Positions 24,735 through 33,333 of a stretch of DNA of 64,000 nt are shown here, in pieces. Source of the DNA: Clostridium culturomicium (GTDB lineage Bacteria; Bacillota; Clostridia; Clostridiales; Clostridiaceae); the NCBI RefSeq assembly GCF_000821305.1, contig NZ_CCXK01000012.1, positions 187,191 to 251,190 on the forward strand. The letters run 5' to 3'. The notes under the pieces are model-generated. The model was given only the letters and a program-made list of their open reading frames with translations. It was not told the DNA's origin and made no database searches. Within the stretch, counting starts at the first letter, position 1, and each line of letters starts with the position of its first letter. The translations under genes and the position numbers were made by a program.

Positions 24735-25006
24735 CCGACAAAAGTTATTATATGATATTATGGACAAGAAGTCAACAACTTTTTATGTTTTTTTCAAAAA
24801 AATATATTTATATTTAAGAAATGGGATGAAAATAACACCTCAAATGAAGAAATATAGAAACATTAGGTAAATAATAATAGAAATAAAAATAAAAATTATT
24901 CATTTACAATGATATAATTACTGTAGGTATTTATTTTACAGCATTAATGGAGAGAGTTCATAAAATTAAATGTGATTTTAATAGATTTTATAAGGAGAAT
25001 AATTCA

Positions 25007-26377
25007 ATGAGTAACATAAAGAGTATAATAGAACTTCAGAGAACGTACTTTAATTCAGGAAAGACATTGGAAGTGGATAATAGAATCAATAACTTAAAGA
25101 AGTTAAAGAGTGCTATTGTAAATAATGAGGAGCTTATATTAAAGGCTTTAAAACAAGATTTAGGGAAGAGTTATGCTGAAGGCTATATGGCTGAAGTTGG
25201 TATGGTTTTAGATGAGTTAACCTTTGCAATTAAAAGGCTAAAATCATGGGCAAAACCGAAAAAAGTAAGAACATCTATGGCAAATATTCCATCAAAAAAT
25301 ATTCTTTATAGGGAGCCTTATGGGGTAACTCTGATTGTAAGTCCGTGGAATTATCCATTTCAGCTGACAATGGCACCCTTAGTAGGGGCTATTGCAGGGG
25401 GAAATACAGCAATAATTAAGCCATCTAGAAAAAGCAGATACACCACTGAGGCAATGACTAAGCTCATAGAAGAAACCTTTGAACCTGGATTTGTTAAAGT
25501 CGTTAATGCAGGGGCGGGAAGCAATGAGGCCATGTTAAAGGAGAAGTTTGATTATATATTCTTCACTGGCAGTGTAAGAGTTGGAAAGCTTGTAATGGAG
25601 GCTGCATCAAAGCATTTAACTGAAGTTACCTTAGAATTAGGTGGAAAGAGTCCGTGTATTATAGATGAAGATACTAATATGGATATCACTGCAAAGAGAT
25701 TAACTTGGGGAAAATTTTTAAATGTAGGTCAAACCTGTGTAGCTCCAGATTATGTTCTTGTACATGAGTCTAGGAAAGCAGAGCTTATTGAAGGATTGAA
25801 AAAATATATTAAAGCTTTTTATGGTGAGGATTTAAAAAACAGCCCTGATTATGGGCGAATTATTGATGAGGGAGCCTTTGATAGATTAGTCAGCTATATA
25901 GATGAAGATAAGGTTAAAATTGGGGGAGACTTTGATAGGGCGCAGAGATATATTGCTCCAACTGTCATGGATAATGTCGATTTTAACCATAGGGTTATGG
26001 CCGAAGAGATCTTTGGACCTATTTTACCGATAATAACATACTCAGATTTAGATCAGGTAATTGAAGTTATAAATAGCAGACCTAAACCCTTGGCGCTATA
26101 CTTCTTTTCTAACAATAGAAGAAATATAGATAAGATTATTTCTAGAACGTCTTCAGGAGGTGTTTGTATAAATGATACAATACTTCATGTTGCATCAAGT
26201 AATCTTACTTTCGGTGGAGTGGGTGAAAGTGGAATGGGACAATATCATGGAGTAGCAAGCTTTAATACATTTACCCATGAAAAGTCTATTGTTGATAAAG
26301 GATTTGCCTTAGATGTTCCGTTGAGATATCCGCCATTCGGTAATAAACTTAAGATTTTCAAAAGGATTTTTAAGTAG
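25007..26377 (+). CDS. Class 3-type aldehyde dehydrogenase
   Basis: A 456-residue NAD(P)-dependent aldehyde dehydrogenase of the ALDH3/YwdH type, oxidising long-chain or aromatic aldehydes to acids. Signatures: SPWNYPFQLTMAPLVGAIAG and AIIKPS in the cofactor domain, FFTGSVRVGK, the Glu motif VTLELGGKSPCII and the catalytic Cys in GQTCVAPDYVLV. The short C-terminal extension with many aromatic and basic residues is typical of class 3 proteins. ATG 25007 with AAGGAG is chosen over an in-frame ATG 60 bp upstream without a site. Single gene. Confidence 0.92.
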   Translation: MSNIKSIIELQRTYFNSGKTLEVDNRINNLKKLKSAIVNNEELILKALKQDLGKSYAEGYMAEVGMVLDELTFAIKRLKSWAKPKKVRTSMANIPSKNILYREPYGVTLIVSPWNYPFQLTMAPLVGAIAGGNTAIIKPSRKSRYTTEAMTKLIEETFEPGFVKVVNAGAGSNEAMLKEKFDYIFFTGSVRVGKLVMEAASKHLTEVTLELGGKSPCIIDEDTNMDITAKRLTWGKFLNVGQTCVAPDYVLVHESRKAELIEGLKKYIKAFYGEDLKNSPDYGRIIDEGAFDRLVSYIDEDKVKIGGDFDRAQRYIAPTVMDNVDFNHRVMAEEIFGPILPIITYSDLDQVIEVINSRPKPLALYFFSNNRRNIDKIISRTSSGGVCINDTILHVASSNLTFGGVGESGMGQYHGVASFNTFTHEKSIVDKGFALDVPLRYPPFGNKLKIFKRIFK

Positions 26378-26438
26378 AAGAACTAAAAGTATGTTGCTAT
26401 AATCAAGAAGAAAAGATGCTTTAACAAAGGAGAAAACA

Positions 26439-26864
26439 ATGAAGGTTTATAAGTTTAGTGAAGCTGCCAAATCACAAATGAGAAAGCAGTTATCAACGAG
26501 TATTTTATTGACGGTTTTATTATTTATAATTTCGATAGGTTTATTAGTAACTAAAAGTGACTTTTACGGAAGATTAGTTTTAGCTTTTGCTTTGATTGGT
26601 CTAATACTAACTATTACTATTATAAAAAAGGTAAGAAGATTAAATGAGGCTGCCTATATCAAATTATTTAAGGATAAAATTGAGATTAACAACAATGTTG
26701 ATGAAAAGTCAAAAACTTTCTATTTTAAGGATATTAAAAGCTCAACTTTATCTAAAAAAGGAATAGGGTTTTATGTAGGACAGAAGGACTACAGAATAAT
26801 TACTAGCTTTTTAGAGAAAAGCGAGATAGATGAGCTGTGGAAGGTGTTTTCTAAACATAGATAG
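26439..26864 (+). CDS. YcxB-like two-helix membrane protein
   Basis: A 141-residue protein with two adjacent membrane helices (about residues 20-38 and 44-63) and a C-terminal cytoplasmic domain of about 70 residues with a beta-rich pattern (YIKLFKDKIEINNN, FYFKDIKSSTLSKKGIGFYV, IITSFLEKSEIDELWKVF). This resembles the YcxB-like/PH-like domain proteins common in clostridia, all of unknown function. ATG follows AAAGGAGAAAACA. A terminator is found 55 bp downstream. Confidence 0.62.
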   Translation: MKVYKFSEAAKSQMRKQLSTSILLTVLLFIISIGLLVTKSDFYGRLVLAFALIGLILTITIIKKVRRLNEAAYIKLFKDKIEINNNVDEKSKTFYFKDIKSSTLSKKGIGFYVGQKDYRIITSFLEKSEIDELWKVFSKHR

Positions 26865-26919
26865 AAAAACGAGTATTGCATAAGCTTAAAGAAATAGTTT
26901 TAATTTGTTTAGTTAAGAT

Positions 26920-26955
26920 GACTGGACCTGTAAGTTTTAGGTTCGGTCATTTTTA
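26920..26955 (+). terminator. Intrinsic terminator
   Basis: A 10-bp stem (GACTGGACCT / AGGTTCGGTC, with two G-U pairs) and a 9-nt loop, followed by ATTTTTAA. Confidence 0.82.
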
Positions 26956-27143
26956 ATTGACATACAATTGTAGTCTAATCTATTTAAACACTACATATAT
27001 ATAATCGAAGCTTATTTTCAAGGGCTATTATTGAAAACTTGTATATAAATTGATTTAGGTTTAAAGGCAGGTTCAAATAGATATCTAAATAAATAGGTTG
27101 CATTGAAGGATAATAATATACTTAATGAAGAGGGGGCTGAAAA

Positions 27144-28397
27144 GTGGATAAGATAAAACTGGCTACAATAGCTATAATTCTTGTGATAATTGGATGGCTG
27201 GTGTGGATTGTGAAATTTGATAATAATAAAGGTGGAAAGTTGGATTTTAGCATCAAGGATTTAGTGAGTAATGAAGAGAAAAAACACGTAGCAATTGATG
27301 GGGAAGTTCGTGGTGTTTGGTTATCATACATAGATTTGGCGCCAATGTTAACAGGAAAAGATGAAGCTGAATTCACAAAGAACATTGAGAGTGCCTTTGA
27401 AAATATAAAGGCTTTTGGACTTAATACAGTAATTGTACAAGTAAGACCTTTTTCAGATGCTTTATATAAGTCTCAGTATTATCCATGGTCATTTATTTGC
27501 AGCGGAACAGAGGGACAAGCAATTAAATATGATCCATTAAAAATTATGGTTAAAGAAGCTCATAAAAGAGATTTAAGAATTGAAGCGTGGCTTAATCCAT
27601 ATAGAGTAAGAACTTCAACCTCAAAAGAAGTTATAAGTGAGCAAAGTCCAGCTACAAAGTGGATGAATGAAGGCGGTGACTATGTTATTCAATATAATGG
27701 GGGAGTTTATTATAATCCAGGTAAAGAAGAGGTAAGGCAGCTTATTGTTAATGGGGTTGAGGAAATCGTACAAAATTATAATGTGGATGGGATACATTTT
27801 GATGATTATTTTTATCCAAGTACTGAGGGCTCAATAGATGAGATTACTTTTGGAAACTATTTGTTGAATGGAGGAACCTTATCCTTGGAGGATTGGAGAA
27901 GAGAAAATGTAAATACCTTGGTAAAGCAGGTTTATGAAGCAATAAAGAAAGTTGATTCTGAGGTTTTATTTGGAATTAGCCCTCAAGGTTCAATGAATAA
28001 CAATTATAATTCTCAATATATAGATGTTCAGAAGTGGGTTCAAAATAAGGGATATGTAGATTATATATGCCCACAGGTATACTATGGATTTGAAAATCAA
28101 AGTAGTGATTTTGCTAGTGCTGTTGAGAGTTTCAGCAATCTGGTTACAGAACCATCAGTGGATTTGTATATTGGTCTTGCTGCTTATAAGATTGGTAGTG
28201 AAGATAAATGGGCAGGTGCTGGTGCGAAGGAGTGGATAAACAATAGTGATATGTTAAAAAGACAGCTAGAGGCTGCTCGTAATTTCGAGAACTGCTCTGG
28301 TGTCTTTATATATAGATATGACTCATTGTTTAATCCAGCATCTCCAGTTTCAGGACAGGTTAATAGTGAAATTGAAAACTTGAAAAAGGCATTTTAA
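27144..28397 (+). CDS. GHL10-family (YngK-like) glycoside-hydrolase-like protein
   Basis: A 417-residue protein with an uncleaved N-terminal membrane anchor (about residues 5-24) and an extracytoplasmic TIM-barrel of the GHL10 (DUF187) family: EVRGVWLSYIDLAPML, NTVIVQVRPFSDALYKS, RDLRIEAWLNPYRVR, DGIHFDDYFYPS, FGISPQGS, DYICPQVYYGF. The acidic residues in the FDDYF and related strands are likely catalytic. Members are implicated in cell-wall or exopolysaccharide turnover. The start is a GTG behind AGAGGGGG. Its stop codon overlaps the stop of the convergent phzF-like gene by four bases, with no terminator between. Confidence 0.88.
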   Translation: MDKIKLATIAIILVIIGWLVWIVKFDNNKGGKLDFSIKDLVSNEEKKHVAIDGEVRGVWLSYIDLAPMLTGKDEAEFTKNIESAFENIKAFGLNTVIVQVRPFSDALYKSQYYPWSFICSGTEGQAIKYDPLKIMVKEAHKRDLRIEAWLNPYRVRTSTSKEVISEQSPATKWMNEGGDYVIQYNGGVYYNPGKEEVRQLIVNGVEEIVQNYNVDGIHFDDYFYPSTEGSIDEITFGNYLLNGGTLSLEDWRRENVNTLVKQVYEAIKKVDSEVLFGISPQGSMNNNYNSQYIDVQKWVQNKGYVDYICPQVYYGFENQSSDFASAVESFSNLVTEPSVDLYIGLAAYKIGSEDKWAGAGAKEWINNSDMLKRQLEAARNFENCSGVFIYRYDSLFNPASPVSGQVNSEIENLKKAF

Positions 28398-29326
28398 TTT
28401 AATAAGTCGGGTAAAGGTACTATTTTTTCAATACTTCCTATGCCACCAACTTTTATTGAGATTAAATTATTTTCTATGGAGCCCTGGCAAAGAATTTCAC
28501 TAGGATTATTCATGTAATAACCTTGTTCGCAGCTTATTTGTAAATTAGTACAAAAATCCATAAGGTTATGCTTCATTATGTATGCACATAAAGCGCCGTT
28601 GGAGGTTCCAGTGGCGCTTTCTTCATCTATTCCAACGCTTGGACCAAAATTTCTTGTGGCAACAGAGCTGTCTGTATTTTCTGTCTCAAAAGTAAAGGCA
28701 TGAAGTCCTACTATATTTAAGTTGTCGGTATAATTTTTTAACTTTCCGAAGTCAGGGGTTATTTTCTTTAAGGTATTTAGTGAATTAACAGGGAAAATTA
28801 TATCTTTTAGGCCTGTAGAAACTATCATTGGTTTTACCTCAATACCAGGTATGCCAGCCTCAAGTGGAGATATTCCTAAAATAGAGCATAAGTCAGAGAG
28901 GTCTTCTATATAGCAATGGAACTCAGGACTTGTTTGAGTCATAAGAATGGAAGATATATTGCCATTTTTAAAACTAACTTCTATGTCTAAAATTCCAGCT
29001 AAGGTTTTTTGCTTTAAAGGAAGCTTTTCCTTACTGTTATCCAGTAGTCCTAGTTTTCCAAGGGTATAAAAAGAAGCAATGGTAGCATGTCCACAAAGGT
29101 CTACCTCTGTTGTTGGAGTAAAAAAACGAACTTCATAATCGTAGAGTGGATTTGATGATTTTGTGATAAATGCGGTTTCAGAAAGGTTTAAATGGGCTGC
29201 TATTTTAAGCATTTCTTCAGAGGTAAGGTGTTCACAGTCGATTACGACACCGGCTTTATTCCCTCCAATATTATCTTTTGTGAAGGCATTTACTATGTAA
29301 GCTTTGTTAGGATATTTATTTTTCAT
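28394..29326 (-). CDS. PhzF-family isomerase/epimerase-like protein
   Basis: A 310-residue protein with the two-domain diaminopimelate-epimerase-like fold of the PhzF family. It has the catalytic Glu motif NLSETAFI near residue 45, VRFFTPTTEVDLCGHATIAS, and the second-half motif GIDEESATGTSNGALCAYI. No phenazine genes are near, so it is a generic PhzF paralogue of unknown substrate. ATG is preceded by GAGGTGATGAAAC on the minus strand. It may form a short operon with murC, 93 bp upstream on the same strand, although an inverted repeat lies between. Confidence 0.9.
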   Translation of the reverse strand: MKNKYPNKAYIVNAFTKDNIGGNKAGVVIDCEHLTSEEMLKIAAHLNLSETAFITKSSNPLYDYEVRFFTPTTEVDLCGHATIASFYTLGKLGLLDNSKEKLPLKQKTLAGILDIEVSFKNGNISSILMTQTSPEFHCYIEDLSDLCSILGISPLEAGIPGIEVKPMIVSTGLKDIIFPVNSLNTLKKITPDFGKLKNYTDNLNIVGLHAFTFETENTDSSVATRNFGPSVGIDEESATGTSNGALCAYIMKHNLMDFCTNLQISCEQGYYMNNPSEILCQGSIENNLISIKVGGIGSIEKIVPLPDLLN

Positions 29327-29374
29327 GTTTCATCACCTCATATAAATTTATTGATTACTATTTATAGTTTAATT

Positions 29375-29406
29375 AAAGCAGCTATTCATGAAGGAATAGC
29401 TGCTTT
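29375..29406. terminator. Inverted repeat between murC and the phzF-like gene
   Basis: A 13-bp perfect stem (AAAGCAGCTATTC / GAATAGCTGCTTT) with a 6-nt loop lies after the murC stop. On the minus strand the right arm ends in TTTAATTAAA, a weak T-run, so termination may be partial. Confidence 0.55.
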
Positions 29407-29419
29407 GATTTTAAGAAAG

Positions 29420-30799
29420 TTAGTCTGCTAAATACATTTCGCCAATGACATTGACATCTCCTGCTCCAACAGTAAGAATTAAGTCACCTTCTTTAGCCAC
29501 AGATTTTAAGTGATTAACGATTTCTTCAAAACTATGATAGTTTATGGCATCAACGCCGCGGGCTCTTATTGCATCACCTAACATCATTGAGCTTACAACT
29601 CCAGTATCCTTTTCACGAGCGGCATATATGTCAGCTAGAATTAAGTGGTTCACGTTGTCAAAGGTACTTGCAAACTCATCAAATAAAGTTATTGTTCTTG
29701 TGTAGGTGTGAGGCTGGAATATAACATATAGATTTTGGTGTGGATAGTTTTTGCAGGCGTTTAAGGTTGCTGCAATTTCTGTTGGATGATGTGCGTAGTC
29801 ATCGATTACTTTTACACCATTCTTTTCACCTTTAAACTCGAAACGTCTATGAGTTCCTCTAAAGTTAAATAATCCATTTATAATAGCATCTTTAGATATA
29901 TTAAGAGCTAATGATGCACAGATTGCTGATAATGAGTTAAGAACATTATGCTCACCAGGTACGTTTAGATTAATTGGGAATAATAGTTCTTCACCCTTAT
30001 AAAGATCGTAAGAACCGCAACCAAGAGCGTTATAACTGATGTTTCTTGCTGTATATTCACCAGAGTTAATTCCGTAAGTCATTACATTGCATTTGTGTGC
30101 ATTTTTTAATATGTCTTTTATATTATCATCATCATTATTGCAAACTAAGAAACCTTCTTCAGGAATTATATTAATGAATTCGTTGAAAGTATCCTTAATA
30201 TGATTTATATCTCTATAGTAATCTAAGTGATCTGCATCTACATTTAGAATTACTCCTATATATGGATGGAACTTTAAGAAAGAAGCTTTATATTCACAGG
30301 CTTCTGTTACAAAGTAATCGCTATTTCCTGCAAGTACATTACCGTTAATAACATCCAGCTCTCCTCCAACAAGGATTGTTGGATCAACCTTCTCTTCAAG
30401 GACTATGTGTGCCATCATTGAAGTAGTTGTAGTTTTTCCGTGAGTTCCAGCTACGGCAACATTATATTTATGACCAAGCATTATGGCTCCAAGGAATTCA
30501 GCTCTGTCCATCATGTGTAATCCAAGTTCCTTAGACTTGATCAACTCAGGATTATCAGCACTTATTGCAGCGGTATATACTACTAAGTCTACATCTTTTA
30601 TATTATCAGCATTATGGCCGATGAATACTTCTGCTCCTTTTGTTCTTAAGCTTTGCAGAAGCTTTGAATCTTTCATATCTGAACCTGAAACTTTATAACC
30701 ATTCTTAAGCAGGATTTCAGCAAGACCGCTCATGCTGATTCCACCTATACCTATAAAGTGAACTTTTTTGTGTGTATCTTTTAAAAAATTAAAACTCAT
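29420..30799 (-). CDS. murC: UDP-N-acetylmuramate--L-alanine ligase MurC
   Basis: MurC adds L-Ala to UDP-MurNAc, the first step of the peptidoglycan stem peptide. The 459-residue Mur ligase starts with the N-terminal Rossmann motif [17 protein letters not shown], has the ATP P-loop [11 protein letters not shown] near residue 113, and the central and C-terminal signatures [29 protein letters not shown] and [10 protein letters not shown]. Length is normal. A good site AAGGAGTTGTTATT precedes the ATG. The gene is divergent from the LexA-box promoter to its right. Confidence 0.98.
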   Translation of the reverse strand: MSFNFLKDTHKKVHFIGIGGISMSGLAEILLKNGYKVSGSDMKDSKLLQSLRTKGAEVFIGHNADNIKDVDLVVYTAAISADNPELIKSKELGLHMMDRAEFLGAIMLGHKYNVAVAGTHGKTTTTSMMAHIVLEEKVDPTILVGGELDVINGNVLAGNSDYFVTEACEYKASFLKFHPYIGVILNVDADHLDYYRDINHIKDTFNEFINIIPEEGFLVCNNDDDNIKDILKNAHKCNVMTYGINSGEYTARNISYNALGCGSYDLYKGEELLFPINLNVPGEHNVLNSLSAICASLALNISKDAIINGLFNFRGTHRRFEFKGEKNGVKVIDDYAHHPTEIAATLNACKNYPHQNLYVIFQPHTYTRTITLFDEFASTFDNVNHLILADIYAAREKDTGVVSSMMLGDAIRARGVDAINYHSFEEIVNHLKSVAKEGDLILTVGAGDVNVIGEMYLAD

Positions 30800-31013
30800 A
30801 ATAACAACTCCTTATGTAATACAGTAATCACATTTTAATTATGATTAATAGTGTAGGAAATAAATCTCTACTATAAATTATATACAAAAACTCATATAAA
30901 AAACACAAGAATTTTATAAAGAATCATAGGAATTGCAATGATATCTACATAGTTTTATGAGTTTAGAGATGAATAAGTCGAATATACTATTTATAAATTT
31001 CAGAAAAATCATG

Positions 31014-31063
31014 TTGACATTTGAACGTTTGTTCGCTATATTAGTTATAGAGAACAAACGTTC
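31014..31063 (+). promoter_or_regulatory. SigA-type promoter with two LexA-like boxes
   Basis: A near-consensus promoter: TTGACA at 31014-31019, a 17-bp spacer, TATATT at 31037-31042. The box GAACGTTTGTTC (31023-31034) lies inside the spacer and GAACAAACGTTC (31052-31063) just after the start point; each fits the Gram-positive LexA pattern GAAC-N4-GTTC and the two are exact reverse complements. A repressor bound here would block initiation. A TetR-type operator is the main alternative. Confidence 0.72.
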
Positions 31064-31103
31064 AGTGTGATTTGATTTTGTTATAAAGTTTGGAGGAAGA
31101 ATT

Positions 31104-31334
31104 ATGGGAAACGGTGGATTATTTATAGAGTTAAAGTATAAGGCTGATGGAAAAGGTTTAGAGGGGATAAATTTTCTAGAGGATACAACTATAAGAGGAA
31201 GCAAGTATATGTTATGTGGAGGAGTTTTAAATAAGAACGGTGGTAAATTATTATTTAAAGCAAGAAATATTCAAGAAGCAAATGAGTTTGCTAAAAGGAA
31301 TCCGTTAACGGCAAAGATAGTAATGTGCAGTTAA
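31104..31334 (+). CDS. 76-aa protein under a LexA-like promoter, possibly YCII-related
   Basis: A small soluble protein with ATG 31104 behind TTTGGAGGAAGAATT. The second half, MLCGGVLNKNGGKLLFKARN then EANEFAKRNP, resembles the end of YCII-like ferredoxin-fold domains (GG-(E/L)-F-A-(S/N)-EEA-FA-DP pattern), but the N-terminal half and catalytic His-Asp of YciI are not evident, so this is a weak resemblance. It is the only gene behind the two-box promoter, which suggests induction by DNA damage. The stop codon lies in a 12-bp motif TGTGCAGTTAAT that is repeated 24 bp downstream. Confidence 0.72.
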   Translation: MGNGGLFIELKYKADGKGLEGINFLEDTTIRGSKYMLCGGVLNKNGGKLLFKARNIQEANEFAKRNPLTAKIVMCS

Positions 31335-31535
31335 TTTAAAATCTTAGTGTGCAGTTAATATAAATTAAGCAGGAATAATTTAGAGATTTATTTTTTTCAT
31401 TTTACATAGGGGAATATCTTTAGGTATTAAGCCAATTCTATATTTACATTTATTATGAAAACATATAGAATAATAGAATAAAGGTGAACATTAAAGGTTA
31501 AAATATAGTTAAATTTCGGAAAGGTATTATGTTAA

Positions 31536-32363
31536 ATGGAAAAAGGTAGAGGTAAATTTAATAGAAATCAAAGAGTAATTGGAATTACAAAGGTTTTGAC
31601 TGAAAATCCTAATAAAGTTATAACGCTAAATGTATTTACGGAAAAATTCAATGCTGCAAAATCTACAATAAGTGAAGATATTGTTATTGTAAGAGAGGTT
31701 CTAGAAACACTATCTATGGGAAGGATAGAAACAGTTGCAGGAGCTTCAGGCGGAATTAAGTTTATTAACGAGAAATCAGCATATGATAAAGCAAAATTTA
31801 TAGAAGAGCTGTGTGAATTATTAAGAGATAAATCAAGGGTTGTTCCTGGTAACTTCTTATATATTACCGATATAGCTTATAATCCAAGTCTTATTCAAAG
31901 TGCTGCAATAATTTTATCAGCTGCATTTAAAAATATGAATGTAGATTATGTAGTAACCATTGAAACTAAGGGGATTCCTCTTGGATATGAAGTGGCAAAA
32001 CAATTAGGTGTGCAATTAGTTACAGTTAGACACGATACAAAGTATACTGAAGGAACTACAGTAAGTATAAATTATGCATCTGGGTCAAGTAACAGACTGC
32101 AAACTATGTCCTTGTCTACAAAATCTATGAGAAGAAACAGCAGATGTATATTTATAGATGACTTTATGAGAGGTGGAGGAACTGCTAAAGGAATACGTGA
32201 GTTATTAAGTGAGTTTGATAGTGAACTTCTTGGAAGTGGATTTTTAATAGATAGTGTGGAAATTAAAGAGAAGCTAGTAGATAAGTACGTTTCATTAGTT
32301 AATTTTCATGGAATTGGAGAAGATGGTATTGCAATAGTAAGCCCTTCTATCCATAATGATTAA
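31536..32363 (+). CDS. purR: Purine operon repressor PurR (PRTase-fold)
   Basis: PurR of Firmicutes represses purine synthesis genes and is relieved by PRPP. The 275-residue protein has an N-terminal winged-helix domain (residues about 5-75, with TLNVFTEKFNAAKSTISED) and a phosphoribosyltransferase-like domain with the PRPP motif CIFIDDFMRGGGTAKG near residue 205. Position before spoVG matches Bacillus purR-yabJ-spoVG-glmU, except that yabJ is missing. The upstream AAATTTCGGAAAG (31511-31523) resembles an inverted PurBox, so self-regulation is possible. The site before the ATG is weak. Confidence 0.95.
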   Translation: MEKGRGKFNRNQRVIGITKVLTENPNKVITLNVFTEKFNAAKSTISEDIVIVREVLETLSMGRIETVAGASGGIKFINEKSAYDKAKFIEELCELLRDKSRVVPGNFLYITDIAYNPSLIQSAAIILSAAFKNMNVDYVVTIETKGIPLGYEVAKQLGVQLVTVRHDTKYTEGTTVSINYASGSSNRLQTMSLSTKSMRRNSRCIFIDDFMRGGGTAKGIRELLSEFDSELLGSGFLIDSVEIKEKLVDKYVSLVNFHGIGEDGIAIVSPSIHND

Positions 32364-32463
32364 GAATTTTATTAAAATTTGGAAAAAGTTTCGACAATTA
32401 GAAGGAATTGCAATGTTTAGGTAGAATAATAAATGAGAGCATACATCTTGGAGGTGGGTTTTC

Positions 32464-32742
32464 ATGAATATTACAGACGTTAGAATCAGAAAAATTACTA
32501 CTGAAGGAAAAATGAAGGCTATAGTTTCTATAACCTTAGATAATGAATTCGTAGTACATGACATTAAGATTATTGAAGGTCAAAGCGGTAATTTTATAGC
32601 TATGCCTAGTAGAAGAACTCCTGATGGAGAATTTAAGGATATAGCTCATCCAATTAACACTGAAACAAGAGAGAAAATTCAAAAGTCTATACTTGATGAA
32701 TATGAAAAGGTAAAAAATGAGGAACAAGTAGAGGCAGAATAA
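32464..32742 (+). CDS. spoVG: Septation/RNA-binding regulator SpoVG
   Basis: SpoVG is a small nucleic-acid-binding regulator with effects on sporulation septation, capsule and virulence in Firmicutes. The 92-residue protein has the family N-terminus [11 protein letters not shown] and the signature [23 protein letters not shown] follows CTTGGAGGTGGGTTTTC. It is in the purR-spoVG-glmU order and has its own terminator. Confidence 0.98.
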   Translation: MNITDVRIRKITTEGKMKAIVSITLDNEFVVHDIKIIEGQSGNFIAMPSRRTPDGEFKDIAHPINTETREKIQKSILDEYEKVKNEEQVEAE

Positions 32743-32749
32743 CTATTCT

Positions 32750-32778
32750 AAAAGGAGTGAAAAACTCCTTTTTATTTT
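32750..32778 (+). terminator. Intrinsic terminator of spoVG
   Basis: A 9-bp stem (AAAAGGAGT / ACTCCTTTT) with a short A-rich loop and a T-rich tail, 8 bp after the spoVG stop. Confidence 0.88.
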
Positions 32779-32810
32779 GTGACCGGTTATGATGAGTATA
32801 TAATAGTAAA

Positions 32811-32850
32811 ACTCCACTGGATGTTGTACAGTGGAGGAAGTTTTGCTTAC
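32811..32850 (+). repeat. Hairpin related to the dispersed repeat
   Basis: AACTCCACTG, a 9-nt loop, then CAGTGGAGGAAGT. It matches hairpin 1 of the repeat family (ACTCCAC..GTGGAG-AAGT) but lacks hairpin 2, and may be a truncated copy. A further inverted repeat with AAAGTTGC / GCAACTTT arms lies just downstream (about 32892-32947). Confidence 0.45.
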
Positions 32851-32956
32851 CAAATTAAAATGCATATGGTGAAAATTTAACTTACAAAACCAAAGTTGCT
32901 CTCTGTGAAAATTCCACTTCAAGGCGAAGATTTGGAGTGCAACTTTTGGAGCATAG

Positions 32957-33104
32957 CTTAAGGAAGCTCTTTCTAAGCTTATTCGGAGGGGTAAGTCCGA
33001 GTGACTAAATCAAAGATTTATAATGTTACTTAAGGAAACTCCACCTCACATGCGTTCGGTGGAGTAAGTTCGAGTGACTAAATCAAAGATTTAGACTCTC
33101 ACTT
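32957..33104 (+). repeat. Dispersed two-hairpin repeat, two tandem copies (C and D)
   Basis: Copy C (32957-33020) and copy D (33029-33093, with the 3' arm to 33104) are offset by 72 bp. Both read CTTAAGGAA.CTC, a loop, TTCGG.GG.GTAAGT.CGAG, then GACTAAATCAAAGATTTA. Copy D continues with GACTCTCACTTA, which pairs back with TAAGT..GAGT. Copy A at 18.7 kb matches copy D end to end in the other orientation. The element contains no ORF and sits in the spoVG-glmU gap. Confidence 0.75.
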
Positions 33105-33333
33105 ATAGTTTGGTTGAAAAAAAATATTACTTTACATATAATAAATATAGGTATGTCGTATACTATGACATATTAAGAAGAATAAATAAGAAATATAAAA
33201 TTGAAATTCTGGTGCTTTTTTAGTTTATTTATAATTATAGTATAAATAACAAAAGAAAAGTGTGATACTTAAGATAGAAAAATGTAGTAAAATTGAATTT
33301 TTTATATATATTTCAGACAAAGAGGTGTTTAAT
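33105..33333. other. glmU upstream region
   Basis: About 230 bp with no ORF. It contains the inverted repeat TATGTC-N9-GACATA (33152-33172), a possible protein-binding site. No confident -35/-10 pair was identified. Confidence 0.35.

Noticed and set aside
24649..24870. A 73-residue ORF (GVTGIEPATSWSQTTRAP...)
   Set aside because: It is the antisense reading of tRNA-Pro(UGG) copy 2; this peptide is a well-known spurious translation of tRNA genes.
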